Notes under the pieces: generated by a model | What the model was told of the DNA's origin: nothing | Database searches by the model: none | What the model saw: the letters and a program-made list of their open reading frames with translations, nothing else | NCBI GenBank assembly: GCA_039908105.1 | Contig: JAMOBI010000008.1 | Location: 1-58,727 of the forward strand | Direction: 5' to 3' | Origin: Magnetaquiglobus sp039908105 | GTDB lineage: Bacteria; Pseudomonadota; Magnetococcia; Magnetococcales; Magnetaquicoccaceae | Length of the DNA: 58,727 nucleotides | Made by a program: the position numbers and the translations under genes | Shown: positions 52,153-58,727 of the stretch, piece by piece | Position numbering within the stretch: position 1 is the stretch's first letter | Layout of the letters: each line of letters opens with the position of its first letter

Positions 52153-53331
52153 ATGCTCCCGCGCCACGCCAACAGCGTCACCGTGATCGCCGAAGCCGGC
52201 GTCAACCACAACGGTCAGCTCGATCTGGCCTGCCGACTGGTTGATGCCGCAAGCGAGGCCGGTGCGGATGCGGTCAAGTTCCAAACCTTTTCAGCCGAGG
52301 CACTGGTCAGCCGGCACGCCCCCAAGGCCGACTATCAACGCGCGACCACTGACCCGAACGCCTCACAACTCTCCATGATCCGTCAGCTGGAACTCAATCA
52401 CGCCAGCCATCAGATCTTGCGGGATCACTGCCGTGCGCGTGGCATCACTTTCCTCTCCACCCCGTTCGACCTCACAAGCCTCGACTTCCTCGTTGCCAAC
52501 CTGCAACTCGACACGCTCAAACTCTCTTCCGGGGAGATCACCAACGGCCCACTGCTGCTAAAAGCCGGTGCCAGCGGCTGCCGCTTGATCCTCTCCACCG
52601 GCATGGCGACCCTCGGCGAGATTGAAGAGGCGCTGGGTGTCCTGGCATTTGGCATGCTGCATGGCGCAGACTCTCAAAGGGGTGCCACTCCGACCCCAGT
52701 CACCTTCGCCAAGGCCCGAACTTCTCAAAAGGGTGCAGCCCTGCTCAAAAAACGGGTTACGCTGCTCCACTGCACGACCGAATATCCGGCGCCGTTCTCC
52801 GAGGTCAATCTGTGCGCCATGGAGACGCTCGCCCAGGCTTTCGGTCTGCCGGTCGGCTACTCGGACCACACCTTGGGGATCGTCATCCCGATTGCTGCGG
52901 TCGCGCGCGGCGCATGCCTCATCGAAAAGCACTTCACCCTGGATCGCACCCTGCCGGGCCCGGACCATCGCGCCTCGCTGGAACCTGCCGAACTCACCCA
53001 AATGGTGGCGGCGATCCGCCAGGTGGAGTCCGCACTCGGCGATGGTCGCAAGCTCCCCACACCATCCGAGCTAAAAAACCGTCCTGTGGCACGCAAAAGC
53101 CTGGTAGCCCTTGTGCCAATCCAGTGCGGCCAAGTGTTCACCCCCAGCAATCTCGGCGTCAAGCGTCCCGGAGATGGCATCTCTCCCATGAAGTATTGGC
53201 AATGGCTGGGATGCGTCGCCACACGGGATTATTGCGCCGACGAATGGATCGATGATCCCACGAACCCAGTGAGACAACCTTTTACCCTGGGACGAAAGCA
53301 TTCGACTCATGAAAAGGCGATACGGAAATGA
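52153..53331 (+). CDS. neuB: N-acetylneuraminate/legionaminate synthase family protein
   Basis: Condenses phosphoenolpyruvate with an acetamido-hexose to form a nine-carbon nonulosonic acid. The 392-residue protein has the NeuB barrel: IAEAGVNHNG, KFQTFSAE, STPFDLTSLDF, KLSSGEITN, ILSTGMATLGEIE, LLHCTTEYPAP, GYSDHTLG and IEKHFTLDRTLPGPDH. A C-terminal antifreeze-like (SAF) domain begins near residue 310 (ARKSLVALVPIQCGQ). The roughly 30-residue insertion before LLHCTTEYPAP is usual in legionaminate-type synthases. AGGAGG is 9 nt before the ATG. It overlaps neuA by four bases. The C-terminal tail past DDPTNPVRQPF is longer than usual. Confidence 0.93.
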   Translation: MLPRHANSVTVIAEAGVNHNGQLDLACRLVDAASEAGADAVKFQTFSAEALVSRHAPKADYQRATTDPNASQLSMIRQLELNHASHQILRDHCRARGITFLSTPFDLTSLDFLVANLQLDTLKLSSGEITNGPLLLKAGASGCRLILSTGMATLGEIEEALGVLAFGMLHGADSQRGATPTPVTFAKARTSQKGAALLKKRVTLLHCTTEYPAPFSEVNLCAMETLAQAFGLPVGYSDHTLGIVIPIAAVARGACLIEKHFTLDRTLPGPDHRASLEPAELTQMVAAIRQVESALGDGRKLPTPSELKNRPVARKSLVALVPIQCGQVFTPSNLGVKRPGDGISPMKYWQWLGCVATRDYCADEWIDDPTNPVRQPFTLGRKHSTHEKAIRK

Positions 53332-54035
53332 TCGGCCATGAGACGGTTCTGGCTGTGATCCCGGCACGCGGCGGATCCAAGGGGGTCAAACGCAAGAACA
53401 TTCGCCCCCTGACCGGCAAGCCGCTTTTAGCCTGGACCATCGAGGCGGCGAGGAACTGTCCCGAAATCGACCGGTTGATCCTCTCCTCCGAGGATGCGGA
53501 GATCATCGCCACCGCGCGTGCCTGGGGGTGCGAGGTACCCTTTGCGCGACCGATGGAGCTGGCCGGCGATGAGGCGCGCGCCAGCGATGTCGCCTTGCAT
53601 CTGCTCTCCACTTTGCCGGAATCCTACGATTGGCTTCTCTGGCTGCAACCGACCTCGCCTCTGCGCACCGGCGCGGATATCTCCGCCGCACTGCACCTGG
53701 CGGCAAGCCAACCAATCGATAGTCTGGTCAGTGTCACCCCTGTTGAAAAAAGTCCCTACTGGATGTTTCACCTGCAATCGGACGGGGCCATGCAGCCGCT
53801 TCTGCCCGGTGATGCCACACGGCGCAACCGTCAAGAATTGCCGCCGGTCCATCAACTCAACGGCGCGATCAACCTTGTGCGTACCCAATGGTTCCGCGCA
53901 TCCCACCGCTTCATCGACTCGGACACCCGCGCCTATGTGATGCCTGCCGAGCGCTCCCTGGATATCGATACGGAACGGGATTTCCGGCTGGCCGAATGGT
54001 GGCTCTCCCGACAACAGGGGCTGCAGAAGTTGTAA
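53328..54035 (+). CDS. neuA: CMP-nonulosonate cytidylyltransferase (NeuA-like)
   Basis: Activates the nonulosonic acid with CTP for transfer to surface glycans. The 235-residue nucleotidyltransferase has VIPARGGSKGVKRKNIRPL (CTP loop), LQPTSPLRTGADI, HQLNGAINLVR and SLDIDTERDF with the metal aspartates. Its ATG overlaps the neuB stop, so the two steps are coupled. The 148-nt gap to wzz carries no clear terminator, and the pair could lead a longer envelope transcript. Genes for earlier steps of the sugar are absent from this window. Confidence 0.92.
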   Translation: MIGHETVLAVIPARGGSKGVKRKNIRPLTGKPLLAWTIEAARNCPEIDRLILSSEDAEIIATARAWGCEVPFARPMELAGDEARASDVALHLLSTLPESYDWLLWLQPTSPLRTGADISAALHLAASQPIDSLVSVTPVEKSPYWMFHLQSDGAMQPLLPGDATRRNRQELPPVHQLNGAINLVRTQWFRASHRFIDSDTRAYVMPAERSLDIDTERDFRLAEWWLSRQQGLQKL

Positions 54036-54183
54036 CGTTGACGGATTCGGAACCGATCGCTGACGGGGTACGCACGCGCGCAATTGCCTTTTGACCGCCA
54101 TTAAGGTTAAGCTGCCGCTATTCTGGAAAAAAGTGTCAGACCCAGATGAATTGCTTTTGACCAATACGACGGACTGATAGACC

Positions 54184-55119
54184 ATGACATCTCCTCCTGA
54201 TCTCTCTCCATCCCCGACCGGCTCGCCCTTGCCGTTACGCTACGAAACGGATGATGAAATCGATCTGTTTGAGATGATCCTGAAACTCTGGGACGCCAAA
54301 TGGCTGATTATCGCTGTCACCTCTCTCTTTGTTGCCGGTTCGGTCACTTATGCCTTTATGGCAACGCCGTCTTTCAAAGCCGACATCCTGCTCGAACCCG
54401 CGGGTGACGACGCCAAGAAAGGTGGAGGTGTTTTGGCACAATTTGGTGGACTGGCTGCCATGGCCGGCATCAATATCAGTGGTGGCGGAACCTCCAAAGA
54501 TACGGCGATCGCCAAATTGAAATCGCGCATCTTCCTTGAGGAGTTCATTCGCGATGAAAACCTCATGCCGATCCTGTTCGAGGATCAGTGGGACAGCTCC
54601 GCCAAGACCTGGAAAGAGCAGGATCCAAAAAAACAGCCAACCCTTCTCAGGGGGGTGGAATTGTTTTCGATGAATCTGCTCAAAATCACTGAGGATAAGA
54701 AGAGCGGCCTGGTGATTTTGACCATCGAGTGGAAGAATCGTGAACTGGCTTCGCGTTGGGCCAATCTTCTGGTGGAGCGGATCAATCGCCACCTGCGCAC
54801 TCTGGCCATTGAAGATGCCAAAAACAATATCGAGTATCTCAACGCTGAAATGGCCAAAACCACCTTCGTGGAGCTCAAGCAGGTCATCGCAGCACTCACC
54901 GAGGATCAGATCAAGAAAATCATGCTGGCCAACGGTCGACCGGAATTCGCCTTTCGAGTGATCGACCCGGCGGTGGTTCCCGAAAGGCGCAGCTGGCCAA
55001 AACGGGGAATCATCGTTATCCTTGGCGGATCGAGCGGTCTTCTTTTTGGGATCAGCAGCGTGTTCATCCGCAACAGCTGGCGTACACGCAAGGCCCGATT
55101 CACCCAAACACCCCCCTAG
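54184..55119 (+). CDS. Polysaccharide chain-length determinant (Wzz/PCP family)
   Basis: Inner-membrane co-polymerase of 311 residues that sets glycan chain length. Membrane segment 1 is at about 39-59 (WLIIAVTSLFVAGSVTYAFM). A periplasmic domain follows, with the usual early strand PSFKADILLEP, a Gly-rich loop and long helices. Membrane segment 2 is at about 277-297, preceded by VIDPAVVPERRSWPKR, the proline-containing PCP motif. No tyrosine-kinase domain is attached, so it is the Wzz type. It lies between the nonulosonate genes and the heptose genes. Confidence 0.88.
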   Translation: MTSPPDLSPSPTGSPLPLRYETDDEIDLFEMILKLWDAKWLIIAVTSLFVAGSVTYAFMATPSFKADILLEPAGDDAKKGGGVLAQFGGLAAMAGINISGGGTSKDTAIAKLKSRIFLEEFIRDENLMPILFEDQWDSSAKTWKEQDPKKQPTLLRGVELFSMNLLKITEDKKSGLVILTIEWKNRELASRWANLLVERINRHLRTLAIEDAKNNIEYLNAEMAKTTFVELKQVIAALTEDQIKKIMLANGRPEFAFRVIDPAVVPERRSWPKRGIIVILGGSSGLLFGISSVFIRNSWRTRKARFTQTPP

Positions 55120-55155
55120 CACGACTCCATTTTTCAACACAAGGCCTTCATCCCC

Positions 55156-56593
55156 ATGTTCCAAGATCGTGCCCAAGTGCTTGAGACCCTGAATGCCGAT
55201 TTTCATGGCCGCTGTGTGCTGGTGGCAGGGGATCTGATCCTGGATCGTTACATCTGTGCGGGAAAACAGCCGCTGCGGCGGGGCAGCCCATGTGGCGGTC
55301 AATCTGGCCAACCTGGGGATCCGTCCGCGCCTGTGCGGCTGGGTGGGCGCGGATACAGACGGGGTGGCGCTCAAAGAACTCCTGCAACAGAGCGGCATCG
55401 AAATCGAGGCGATTCATGCCCTGACCGATCGTCCGACCATTGTGAAAACGCGCATCATCGGCGGTCGCCAGCAGATGCTGCGCCTCGATCGGGAGGTGAC
55501 CGATCCGGTCTCCGAGGAGATCTGGTCGACCTTCGTCGGCCATGTGCTTGATCAACTGCAGTGCGAGCCGCGCCCGGACGCGGTGATTCTGTCGGATTAC
55601 GGCAAGGGGACGCTGACCGAACAGGTGTGTCAGGCCATCATCTGGTCAGCCCGCACCCTGGGTGTGCCGGTGCTGGTCGATCCGAAAGGGAACAACTACG
55701 ACAAATATCGCGGCGCCACCTCCCTGACCCCCAACCGGCGTGAACTGGCCGAGGCGATTCCCATGCCTCCGGGTCGCCTGGAACCCCTGCTGGCTGCGGG
55801 CGAGGGGCTTCGTCAGCGCATCCAGGCCGATTTTCTGGCCGTGACGTTGAGTGAACTGGGCATCGCGCTTATCGAGGCGGATCATCCACCGGTGCGCATT
55901 CCGGCCATGGCACGCGAGGTGTTCGATGTCTCGGGTGCCGGCGACTCGGTGATCGCGGTTCTGGCTGCCGGACTTGCCGCCGGTCTGTCGCGTCTGGATG
56001 CTTTGCATCTGGCCAATCTGGCGGCAGGGGTGGTGGTCGGCAAGGTGGGCACCTCGCCGATTCATCGCGATGAGTTGTTGGCTGCGTTCCACTCCGAGGA
56101 GATTCTCACCCAGGCCGACAAAGTGTGCAGCCTGGAGATCGCTTTGACACGTGTCGAGGCGTGGCGCCAGCGCGGGGAACGGCTGGTTTTCACCAATGGC
56201 TGCTTCGATCTGTTGCACGCCGGACATGTCACTTATCTGGAAAAGGCGCGCCATCTGGGCAACCGGCTGATCGTGGGGATCAACACCGATCGTTCGGTCC
56301 GGGCGCTGAAGGGGGAGAGCCGTCCGGTGATCCATCAGGGGGACCGTGCCCGGGTACTGGCGGCGCTGGCCTCGGTGGATCTGATCCTGCTGTTCGACGA
56401 GGAGACCCCGTTGGAATTGATTCGCGCATTGCGTCCCGATATCCTGGCCAAGGGGGCGGACTACACCGAGGAGCAGGTGGTGGGCGGCAGGGAGGTGAAA
56501 TCCTGGGGCGGACAGGTAGCCCTGATCGCGCTTGAACCCGGTCGCAGCAGCAGCAACATTCTGCATCACATTCAATCGACTCAGGGAGTTTGA
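55156..56593 (+). pseudogene. hldE: Bifunctional heptose-7-phosphate kinase / heptose-1-phosphate adenylyltransferase, frameshifted
   Basis: HldE makes ADP-heptose for LPS inner core. The N-terminal frame (from ATG 55156) reads GRCVLVAGDLILDRYICAG and then loses homology. The rest, from about 55262, continues in the +1 frame with ENSRCGGAAHVAVNLANLG and runs to 56593. Only 25 nt separate DRY from GGAA, where E. coli HldE has 26 residues, so about 53 nt, including the SRISPEAPVPV block, are missing, which also explains the shift. The remaining kinase part (FDVSGAGDSVIA) and the nucleotidyltransferase (VFTNGCFDLLHAGHV, with KGADY) are intact. GTG at 55256 could restart translation. It is either a true mutation or a sequence error; hldD and waaF follow. 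Confidence 0.88.
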
Positions 56594-56599
56594 TCATCC

Positions 56600-57553
56600 A
56601 TGTACATTGTAACCGGCGGAGCCGGCTTCATCGGCGCCAATCTCGTGGCCACCCTCAACCGCAGAGGCGACTCCAACATCCTGGTGGTCGATGACCTCAA
56701 GCAGGGGGACAAATTTTTGAATTTGCGCGATCTGGAGATCGCCGATTACATGGATCTCCATGAATTTCGGGAGATTTTGCGTTCCGGACGGCTGCGCAAC
56801 ATCCGCATCCGGGCGATTTTCCATCAAGGGGCCTGTTCAGATACCATGGAGTACAACGGCCAGTACATGATGGACAACAACTACACCTACTCCAAGGAGC
56901 TGTTCCACTTCGCGATGGAGCAGAACGCGCCGTTCATCTACGCTTCGAGTGCTGCGACCTATGGCGGCTCCACGGTCTTTGCTGAGCACCCGGACAACGA
57001 GATGCCGTTGAACGTCTACGGCTACTCGAAACTGCTGTTCGATCGCTACGTGCTGCGTCAACTGGCGCGCTGTTCTGCGGCGGTGGCCGGATTGCGCTAT
57101 TTCAATGTCTACGGTCCGCGTGAGGATCACAAGGGACGCATGGCCTCGATGATCCATCAGATGTACCACCAGATCCTCGACAAGGGGGTGGTGAAGCTTT
57201 TCACCGGCAGCGGCGGCTACGGCGATGGCGAGCAGCGCCGCGATTTCATCCACGTCGAGGATGTGGTCAAGGTGAATCTGTTTCTGGCCGACAGCGGCTC
57301 GGTGCAGGGAATCTTCAACGTCGGCACGGGCAAGAGCCGCGCCTTTAATGATGTCGCACGCGCCTTGATCGAGCGGCTCGGACGCGGTGAGATCCAATAC
57401 GTACCCATGCCGGACGTATTGAAAGAGAAATATCAGAGCTTCACCGAGGCCGAGATCTCCCATTTGCGTTCAGTGGGCTACGATGCGCCGTTCCACACCC
57501 TGGAAGAGGGGGTCGCCGCCTTCGTCACCGCTCGGGAGAGTCGTGACGTATGA
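56600..57553 (+). CDS. hldD: ADP-L-glycero-D-manno-heptose 6-epimerase
   Basis: Epimerises the ADP-heptose product of HldE to the L,D form used in LPS core, NADP-dependent. The 317-residue extended SDR shows IVTGGAGFIGANLV, DDLKQGDKFLNL, FHQGACSDT, YASSAATYGG and the catalytic YGYSKLLFD (Tyr-x3-Lys). RYFNVYGPREDHKGRMAS is diagnostic for HldD. It starts 6 nt after hldE, with GGGAG about 11 nt upstream, and overlaps waaF by four bases. Confidence 0.95.
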   Translation: MYIVTGGAGFIGANLVATLNRRGDSNILVVDDLKQGDKFLNLRDLEIADYMDLHEFREILRSGRLRNIRIRAIFHQGACSDTMEYNGQYMMDNNYTYSKELFHFAMEQNAPFIYASSAATYGGSTVFAEHPDNEMPLNVYGYSKLLFDRYVLRQLARCSAAVAGLRYFNVYGPREDHKGRMASMIHQMYHQILDKGVVKLFTGSGGYGDGEQRRDFIHVEDVVKVNLFLADSGSVQGIFNVGTGKSRAFNDVARALIERLGRGEIQYVPMPDVLKEKYQSFTEAEISHLRSVGYDAPFHTLEEGVAAFVTARESRDV

Positions 57554-58587
57554 GTTCCGACGGGGCGATCCTGGTGATCGGACCCTCCTGGGTCGGCGAC
57601 ATGGTGATGGCCCAGGCGCTGTTCATGACGCTCAAGTCCCGGCAACCGGAACGGCCGATCGATCTGGTGGCGCCAGCCTGGGCTTTGCCGCTGGCCGCAC
57701 GCATGCCGGAGATCCGCCACGCCATTCCGATGCCCGCCGGTCACGGCGAACTGGCGCTCGCCAGCCGTTATCATCTGGGATTAAGCCTGCGCGGTCGTCA
57801 TGCGCAGGCGATTCTGTTGCCCAACTCCTTCAAATCAGCGCTCCTGCCGTGGTTTGCGAAGATTCCCCGGCGTACCGGTTTTTTGGGCGAGTGGCGCTTT
57901 GGCCTGCTCAACGACATCCGCCATTTGGACAAGAGCGCACTCCCACGCACCGTGCAGCGTTTCGTGGCACTCGGGTTGTCTGCACAGGAGACCCTGCCGG
58001 AGGTGCTCCCTCTGCCTCACCTGCTGGCCTCGGCTGCGGATGGGGAGTCGATTCTGGCTGAACACGGTCTGGGCGGCAGTGACGCTTTATTGGTGTTCTG
58101 TCCAGGTGCGGAGTACGGTTTGGCCAAGCGTTGGCCGGTGCACCATTTTGCCGCACTGGCCGCGGATCGGATCGCCTCGGGATGGCGCGTGGCGGTGTTG
58201 GGTTCGGCCAGGGAGCGGCCATTGGGCGAGTCGATCGTGTCTGGGTTTGGGAATCAGGCGGTCAATCTGGCGGGTCGAATCGATCTAGTCGCGGCTGTGG
58301 ATGTGTTGGCGCGTGCCGATGCGGTGGTGACCAACGATTCCGGTTTGATGCATGTGGCCGCTGCGTTGAACCGACCGGGTGTGGCGATCTTCGGCTCTTC
58401 GGACCCAAAGCACACGCCGCCTTTGGGTGAGAGCATACGGGTGATCTCTCTGGGTTTGGCGTGTGCGCCCTGTTTCAAGCGAACGTGTCCCGAGGGGGTG
58501 GCGCGCTGTCTGGAGGAGATCACGCCGGAGCGGGTTTTGGCGGGGTTGATGAGGCGGGATGGTGAGGTGGCAGGTCAACAGAACTGA
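57550..58587 (+). CDS. waaF: ADP-heptose:LPS heptosyltransferase II
   Basis: Inner-membrane-associated GT9 enzyme of 345 residues that adds the second heptose to the LPS inner core. Signatures: IGPSWVGDMVMAQALF at the N-terminus, SFKSALLPW, RTGFLGEWRFGLLND, FCPGAEYGLAKRWP, TNDSGLMHVAAALNRP and GSSDPKHTPP. A Cys-containing block ACAPCFKRTCPEG lies near the end. Its ATG overlaps the hldD stop. The last codons (AGQQN and stop) lie within sequence shared with the non-coding repeat R2, so its end was apparently reshaped by repeat R16. Confidence 0.95.
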   Translation: MSSDGAILVIGPSWVGDMVMAQALFMTLKSRQPERPIDLVAPAWALPLAARMPEIRHAIPMPAGHGELALASRYHLGLSLRGRHAQAILLPNSFKSALLPWFAKIPRRTGFLGEWRFGLLNDIRHLDKSALPRTVQRFVALGLSAQETLPEVLPLPHLLASAADGESILAEHGLGGSDALLVFCPGAEYGLAKRWPVHHFAALAADRIASGWRVAVLGSARERPLGESIVSGFGNQAVNLAGRIDLVAAVDVLARADAVVTNDSGLMHVAAALNRPGVAIFGSSDPKHTPPLGESIRVISLGLACAPCFKRTCPEGVARCLEEITPERVLAGLMRRDGEVAGQQN

Positions 58588-58727
58588 TTGGACAGCTTGG
58601 AAGTTTCGGGTAGTGTCTTACGTTAACCTAAACCGCACCCAGCTTGGAATGTGTCGTTTTTACTGGTAAAAAAAAAGAGAGGGTCTGGGAGATTCATCTC
58701 CCAGGGTTTTGCTTTTGACTTTAGCGC
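58571..58727 (+). repeat. Mosaic 3'-end repeat, copy R16 (truncated by window edge)
   Basis: In the sense of waaF and overlapping its last codons: CAGGTCAACAGAACTG (shared with R2), GTAGTGTCTTACGTTAACC (shared with R13, R14), H0 (CCGCACCCAGCTTGG), GTTTTTAC-TG-GTAAAAA, A-tract, GAGAGGG, H2 (about 58685-58706), and TTTTGACTTTAGCGC at the edge. Confidence 0.9.

Noticed and set aside
55256..56593. Separate intact gene starting at GTG 55256
   Set aside because: It lacks the first strand and the sugar-site block of the kinase; the missing N-terminus is found in the adjacent frame, so one disrupted hldE explains both frames better.

Overview
The window comes from a GC-rich, Gram-negative, respiring bacterium. 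It carries LPS-heptose genes, a TonB-dependent receptor, a complete 14-subunit complex I and many multidomain signalling proteins, which fits a proteobacterium. The undivided alphaproteobacterial-type nuo order and the haemerythrin and hybrid-kinase content would suit a Magnetococcia- or Alphaproteobacteria-like genome, but nothing here proves that placement. I found no rRNA, tRNA, CRISPR array, insertion sequence or phage gene.

Layout. 0-4 kb: purF with a clear sigma70 promoter, a metal-efflux type permease behind a MerR-type 19-bp-spacer promoter, and a secreted Cache protein. 4-13 kb: transketolase, then a divergent block of TonB receptor, YfiR-like periplasmic protein, hybrid histidine kinase and REC-class III cyclase. 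The last three overlap and look translationally coupled. 13-18 kb: smpB, dapA, folK, folB, an MFS transporter and a bacteriohaemerythrin. 18.7-22.2 kb: an unusual ligase-SGNH-acyl carrier fusion divergent from two overlapping FHA genes. 22-26 kb: aroC, fabI and an NDUFAF7/MidA-type methyltransferase directly downstream of nuoN. 26-41 kb: nuoA-N on the minus strand. 41.7-43.6 kb: a glycosyltransferase and a lower-GC methyltransferase. 43.9-50 kb: a REC-GGDEF-EAL protein behind a very large hybrid kinase. 50-52 kb: a small membrane protein and a secreted repeat protein. 52-58.6 kb: a surface-glycan block of neuB, neuA, wzz, a frameshifted hldE, hldD and waaF.

The most striking non-coding signal is a family of about 16 mosaic repeats filling most boundaries between transcription units. 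Nearly all lie directly after a stop codon in the same orientation as the gene they follow. They are chains of hairpins (called H0 to H4 below). H4 has a stem of about 15 bp whose sequence changes between copies while pairing is kept, closed by a 7-nt loop of the form G-N-N-T4. Two copies sit inside the nuo cluster (G/H and M/N), and one supplies the last codons and stop of waaF.

Other points of interest: the YfiR-kinase-cyclase block, whose cyclase has guanylate-type specificity residues; the ANL-SGNH-ACP fusion; a roughly 53-nt out-of-frame deletion in hldE; an N7 iron-sulphur motif in NuoG; and a complex I assembly-type methyltransferase attached to the nuo cluster.
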